Assembly (NCBI GenBank): GCA_002448975.1 | Contig: DKBO01000026.1 | Location: 1-7,524, forward strand | DNA length: 7,524 bases | Reading direction: 5' to 3' | Source of the DNA: Nitrospiraceae bacterium UBA6898 | GTDB taxonomy: Bacteria; Nitrospirota; Thermodesulfovibrionia; Thermodesulfovibrionales; UBA6898 | Shown: positions 5,489-7,524 of the stretch, one piece after another | Position numbering within the stretch: the stretch's first letter is position 1 | Layout: each line of letters starts with the position of its first letter | Program-made: the position numbers and the translations under genes | Notes under the pieces: generated by a model | What the model was told of the DNA's origin: nothing | What the model saw: only the letters and a program-made list of their open reading frames with translations | Databases searched by the model: none

Positions 5489-5520
5489 AAAAAAAAAGGG
5501 ACAAATCGCTTCGTCCCCTT
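5489..5520 (-). terminator. intrinsic terminator of the HU gene, with GNRA-type loop
   Basis: On the minus strand a stem of up to 11 pairs (5495-5520), including two G-U wobbles, closes on a GCGA tetraloop (plus-strand TCGC, 5506-5509). It runs directly into nine Ts (5489-5497 on the plus strand as A). On the plus strand the two wobbles become A-C mismatches, so the hairpin is tuned to the minus-strand transcript. It begins 22 nt after the HU stop. Confidence 0.88.
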
Positions 5521-5542
5521 CCGATTGCCTCTCTGGCATGAC

Positions 5543-5818
5543 CTACTTCTTTATTGCGTCTTTCAGTGCCTTGCCGGCAGTGAACTTCGGTGTCTTGGCA
5601 GCGGGAATGTTAATAACCTGGCCGGTTCTCGGATTACGCCCTTTTCTTGCCTTTCTTTTGGAAGTGCCGAACGTACCAAACCCCACGAGCGTCACCTTCT
5701 GTCCTTTCTTCAACGCCGCCTTGATCGCATCCAGCGCTGAATCAAGGGCCTGTGATGCATTTGTTTTGGTAAGACCTGCCCCTGCAGCAATCTTATCAAT
5801 GAGTTCTGCTTTCGTCAT
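5543..5818 (-). CDS. HU-family nucleoid-associated DNA-binding protein
   Basis: This 91-residue protein has the full HU/IHF fold: the helical dimer core MTKAELIDKIAAGAGLTK...ALDAIKAALKKG (1-41), then VTLVGFGTFGTSKRKARKGRNPRTGQ, with the DNA-binding beta arm carrying RNPRTG and INIPAAKTPKFTAGKALKDAIKK at the end. HU binds and bends DNA with little sequence specificity, compacts the nucleoid and assists recombination and repair. The arm and length are typical of HU; with only this copy in view, HU and an IHF subunit are separated by the RNPRTG..I.IPA pattern, which favours HU. ATG 5818 is chosen because a purine-rich GGGGGGAAGAGG precedes it and the promoter lies at 5871-5899, so longer open starts upstream would be outside the transcript. 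It is monocistronic, with its own promoter and terminator. Confidence 0.96.
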   Translation of the reverse strand: MTKAELIDKIAAGAGLTKTNASQALDSALDAIKAALKKGQKVTLVGFGTFGTSKRKARKGRNPRTGQVINIPAAKTPKFTAGKALKDAIKK

Positions 5819-5870
5819 CCTCTTCCCCCCTTTCTGTACGATACTGTTTTTTAAAAAGATAACTGTGATA

Positions 5871-5899
5871 ACACTATCAAGAACACCGTTTTTTGTCAA
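5871..5899 (-). promoter_or_regulatory. sigma70-type promoter of the HU gene
   Basis: On the minus strand a perfect TTGACA (5894-5899) is followed after exactly 17 bp by TAGTGT (5871-5876), which matches TATAAT at three of six positions. Transcription would start near 5864, leaving a leader of about 45 nt before the HU ATG. A near-perfect GCCC(T/A)TA dyad (5918-5934) lies 19 bp upstream of the -35 box. Confidence 0.7.
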
Positions 5900-5917
5900 G
5901 CGCTAAAATCTTTCCGT

Positions 5918-5934
5918 GCCCATAAAATAAGGGC
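5918..5934. repeat. 17-bp dyad upstream of the HU promoter
   Basis: On the plus strand the sequence reads GCCCATA-AAA-TAAGGGC, an inverted repeat matching at six of seven arm positions. It lies between the HU promoter and the divergent CYTH gene. Without a T tract it is not a terminator. It may be an operator, but nothing beyond symmetry and position supports this. Confidence 0.35.
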
Positions 5935-5975
5935 TTGAGGTAAGCTCATGCGGTATCTTTGACCTTCACAGCCGG

Positions 5976-5996
5976 ATCGTTTTGGAACGAAACGAT
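5976..5996. repeat. 21-bp dyad upstream of the CYTH gene
   Basis: Perfect 7-bp arms ATCGTTT (5976-5982) and AAACGAT (5990-5996) flank a 7-nt centre. The dyad ends 28 bp before a perfect TATAAT (6024-6029), so it would sit just upstream of or touching a -35 region. It is a candidate operator for the CYTH gene. No T tract follows on the plus strand. Confidence 0.4.
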
Positions 5997-6023
5997 ATGC
6001 TGTTTTTTCAGGTCATAACCGGA

Positions 6024-6029
6024 TATAAT
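6024..6029 (+). promoter_or_regulatory. TATAAT box overlapping the first ATG of the CYTH gene
   Basis: A perfect -10 hexamer spans 6024-6029 and shares two bases with the first in-frame ATG (6028). The matching -35 region (about 6001-6006, TGTTTT) is poor. If this is the working promoter, transcription begins near 6036 and the ATG at 6040 would be nearly leaderless. A chance match inside an AT-rich stretch is the alternative. Confidence 0.35.
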
Positions 6030-6612
6030 GAAAAACACTATGCGCCGCGGCGATAACGAAAAGATTCTCTCCACAGCTACCGAGATTGAAATAAAGGTCC
6101 TTGAGATCAACCGGGCAGATGTTGAAGTGCGCCTCAGCGCACTCGGTGCGAAGAAGGTCTTTGACGGCGAGATCCATGCGCTGTACTTTGACCTTCCTGA
6201 GCAGCGCCTGAGGAGATCGGGGTTAACGCTAAGGCTCAGGATGGAAGGCCGGAGGGCGGTACTCACCCTGAAGACGGATGTTGTTAATGCTGCGGCAAAG
6301 GAGCGGGAAGAGCTACAGACCGAGATCAATGATTTCTCCGTCATGCGGCAGATCCTTGAAACCATGGGGTTCTCTGCCTGGCTTGTCATGAAAAAACACC
6401 GCACGAGCTATGCACTCCCTGACGCGCATGTCGAGATCGACCGGTATCAGGATGACTTCAGCTACATACCGGAATTTCTGGAGATCGAAGGCAGAGATAC
6501 GCTTGCCGTCTATCGCGTCGCAGAAACCCTCGGGTTCAGAACAGATGATTGCAAACCCTGGGATGCTGTCGAACTCGCTGCGTACTATCGTAACAGGAAC
6601 AGGATGCCATAA
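6028..6612 (+). CDS. CYTH-domain protein (class IV adenylate cyclase CyaB or triphosphatase type)
   Basis: This 194-residue protein has the CYTH tunnel-fold signature ExExK as EIEIK (Glu19, Glu21, Lys23). Charged strand residues follow in order: LTLRLR (67-71), LTLK (79-82), REELQTEI (93-100), MKKHRTSYAL (121-130), VEIDRY (135-140) and FLEIEG (150-155). These acidic and basic residues line the triphosphate tunnel and bind metal plus ATP or another triphosphate. CyaB-type members make cAMP, while relatives hydrolyse thiamine triphosphate or inorganic triphosphate; the sequence does not decide between them. ATG 6028 has only a weak GGA 5 nt upstream and overlaps a TATAAT box; ATG 6040 is a real alternative and would lose four residues. 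The gene is cytoplasmic, divergent from HU, and followed 98 bp later by a TPR lipoprotein gene. Confidence 0.86.
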   Translation: MKNTMRRGDNEKILSTATEIEIKVLEINRADVEVRLSALGAKKVFDGEIHALYFDLPEQRLRRSGLTLRLRMEGRRAVLTLKTDVVNAAAKEREELQTEINDFSVMRQILETMGFSAWLVMKKHRTSYALPDAHVEIDRYQDDFSYIPEFLEIEGRDTLAVYRVAETLGFRTDDCKPWDAVELAAYYRNRNRMP

Positions 6613-6710
6613 GCTGAAATGCAGGAAAACGGGGGCGACTTTGTTCTTTACTTGTGTCCCGCGCATCTGATAGCGTAAACAAGACCGAAACAGAGCGGAG
6701 GGTTTGTTTC

Positions 6711-7427
6711 TTGAAGCGTACCATGATGATCGCAACACTCGTTCTCCTGCCGTTCATATTTTCCTGTGCAACGGCGGAAACCGAACACAATGTCCAGAAT
6801 GCGATTGCACATTACAAGATCGGTGTAGGATATCTTAACGAAAACAAGGTGCAGCAGGCTTTTCTGGAGTTCCAGAAGGCATACGAGCTGAATCGCGGCG
6901 ACAAGGAAGTCCTGAATGCCATCGGTATCATTTACCTCCTCTATTTCGATGAGGTCCAGAAGGCAGTGGATTTCTTCCAGAGAGCCGTGAAGATCGATCC
7001 CGACTATTCCGATGCGTATAACAACCTCGGTGTCGCACAGGAGAAAATGGGCAAGTTTGATGCTGCAATTCCTTTTTACCGGAAAGCCCTTTCGAACCTT
7101 CTGTATGCAACACCGGAGAACGCCTTCGTCAATTTGGGCAGGGCAAACTATCGCCTGGGCAATTATGACGCTGCCGTTACCGCTTACAAGGAGGCGATAA
7201 AGAGGGCGCCGAATCTCGATCTCGCCTATCTCGGTCTGGCGCTCTGTTACAATGCAACAGGGAAGTATGGTGATGCATCAACCGCAATGACACGCGCCAT
7301 AACCCTTAACCCGGCGTATAAGGGTGATCCCAGACTGGCTGCGGAAGATTTTGACGCCCGGAGGATCATCGCGTCAGGAAATGACCAGAAAGACCTTTCT
7401 GATTACCTTGAGATTCTGAAATACTAA
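6711..7427 (+). CDS. TPR lipoprotein, PilF/PilW-like (type IV pilus biogenesis type)
   Basis: The protein has 238 residues if translation starts at TTG 6711, which lies 8 nt after GGAGGG (6697-6702); GTG 6654 and ATG 6723 lack a properly spaced ribosome site. The N-terminus MKRTMMIATLVLLPFIFSC is a lipoprotein signal with the lipid-acceptor Cys19. The residue after it is Ala, not Asp, which fits sorting to the outer membrane. Five TPR repeats follow (about 31-64, 65-99, 100-134, 135-168 and 169-203), with typical NLG, A-FY/AY and P ends. PilF/PilW lipoproteins of this size assist assembly of the PilQ secretin for type IV pili, and the TPENAFVNLG segment recalls them. No pilus genes are in view, so the PilF role is inferred from architecture, and a generic outer-membrane TPR lipoprotein remains possible. 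Confidence 0.82.
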   Translation: MKRTMMIATLVLLPFIFSCATAETEHNVQNAIAHYKIGVGYLNENKVQQAFLEFQKAYELNRGDKEVLNAIGIIYLLYFDEVQKAVDFFQRAVKIDPDYSDAYNNLGVAQEKMGKFDAAIPFYRKALSNLLYATPENAFVNLGRANYRLGNYDAAVTAYKEAIKRAPNLDLAYLGLALCYNATGKYGDASTAMTRAITLNPAYKGDPRLAAEDFDARRIIASGNDQKDLSDYLEILKY

Positions 7428-7447
7428 TTTCAGCTTCCCGCGTCTCG

Positions 7448-7477
7448 TTGACTTTTCGATATACTACGAATTATTCT
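7448..7477 (+). promoter_or_regulatory. promoter of the tRNA-Pro gene
   Basis: TTGACT (7448-7453, five of six) is followed after 18 bp by TATTCT (7472-7477, four of six). Transcription would begin near 7484, only a base or two before the mature tRNA 5' end, a tight arrangement seen for many tRNA genes. Confidence 0.55.
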
Positions 7478-7485
7478 AGCAAGTT

Positions 7486-7524
7486 CGGGGCGTAGCGCAG
7501 CCTGGCTAGCGCACCTGCCTTGGG
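7486..7524 (+). tRNA. tRNA-Pro (anticodon UGG), 3' half beyond the window
   Basis: The 5' half folds as expected. The acceptor strand is CGGGGCG (7486-7492), followed by T8-A9, and the D stem GCGC/GCGC (7495-7498 with 7509-7512) encloses loop AGCCTGGCTA. Next come A26, the anticodon 5' strand CCTGC (7514-7518), C32, U33 and anticodon TGG (7521-7523), with G37 as the last base. C1 at the 5' end and the GCGC D stem are typical of bacterial tRNA-Pro. UGG reads all CCN codons when modified. The window stops before the anticodon 3' stem, the T arm and the acceptor 3' strand. Confidence 0.93.

Noticed and set aside
5946..6404. 152-codon minus-strand open frame opposite the CYTH gene
   Set aside because: It is serine/arginine-rich shadow translation opposite the ExExK-containing CYTH frame, with no start signals.
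6613..6710. Possible promoter for the TPR lipoprotein gene in the gap after CYTH
   Set aside because: Several TTG-like hexamers occur (for example 6641 and 6653), but none pairs with a convincing -10 box at normal spacing; co-transcription with CYTH is equally likely.
1..7524. CRISPR array, insertion sequence, integrase or phage gene
   Set aside because: No regularly spaced repeats, terminal inverted repeats, transposase motifs or attachment-site duplications were found; the tRNA-Pro is cut, so integration at its 3' end cannot be judged.

Overview
The window is a compact bacterial chromosomal segment of about 7.5 kb, with roughly balanced base composition and short intergenic gaps. It contains no mobile element, CRISPR array or integrase. 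Gene types (an eight-cysteine zinc-ribbon protein of a kind common in anaerobes, a rubrerythrin-like protein, a DUF77 protein, a CYTH enzyme, a PilF/PilW-like lipoprotein) fit a Gram-negative anaerobic or microaerophilic bacterium, perhaps Nitrospirota or Desulfobacterota. That placement is an inference from gene content and is not firm.

Layout, left to right. A partial rubrerythrin-like gene (minus strand, 1-362) diverges from a SufR-like winged-helix regulator (plus, 576-1208) that has four cysteines in its C-terminal part. The region between them carries two small dyads. The regulator runs tail to tail, with 1 bp between stop codons, into a bioF-type alpha-oxoamine synthase (minus, 1210-2412). 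Next is a complete miniature transcription unit on the minus strand: a TTGACA promoter, a strong ribosome-binding site, a 26-codon ORF for a lysine-rich, two-cysteine peptide, and a strong intrinsic terminator. It sits back to back with the zinc-ribbon gene (plus, 2879-3163), which has its own TATAAT promoter.

A minus-strand operon of three genes with overlapping ends follows (5444 down to 3248): a DUF77/MTH1187-type small protein, a tandem universal stress protein, and a CaCA-family cation exchanger. Upstream lies a single HU gene (5543-5818) with its own TTGACA promoter and a GNRA-loop terminator. HU diverges from a CYTH-domain protein (class IV adenylate cyclase or triphosphatase, plus, 6028-6612). 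Then come a TPR lipoprotein resembling PilF/PilW (plus, 6711-7427, TTG start) and the 5' half of a tRNA-Pro(UGG), cut by the window end.

Most genes are housekeeping or stress-related. The rubrerythrin-like protein and the SufR-like regulator suggest an oxidative-stress or iron-sulfur regulatory pair. The DUF77-Usp-exchanger operon looks like a cation/stress module. The least expected item is the 26-residue lysine-rich peptide unit at 2615-2805, which automated gene callers would probably miss because of its length.
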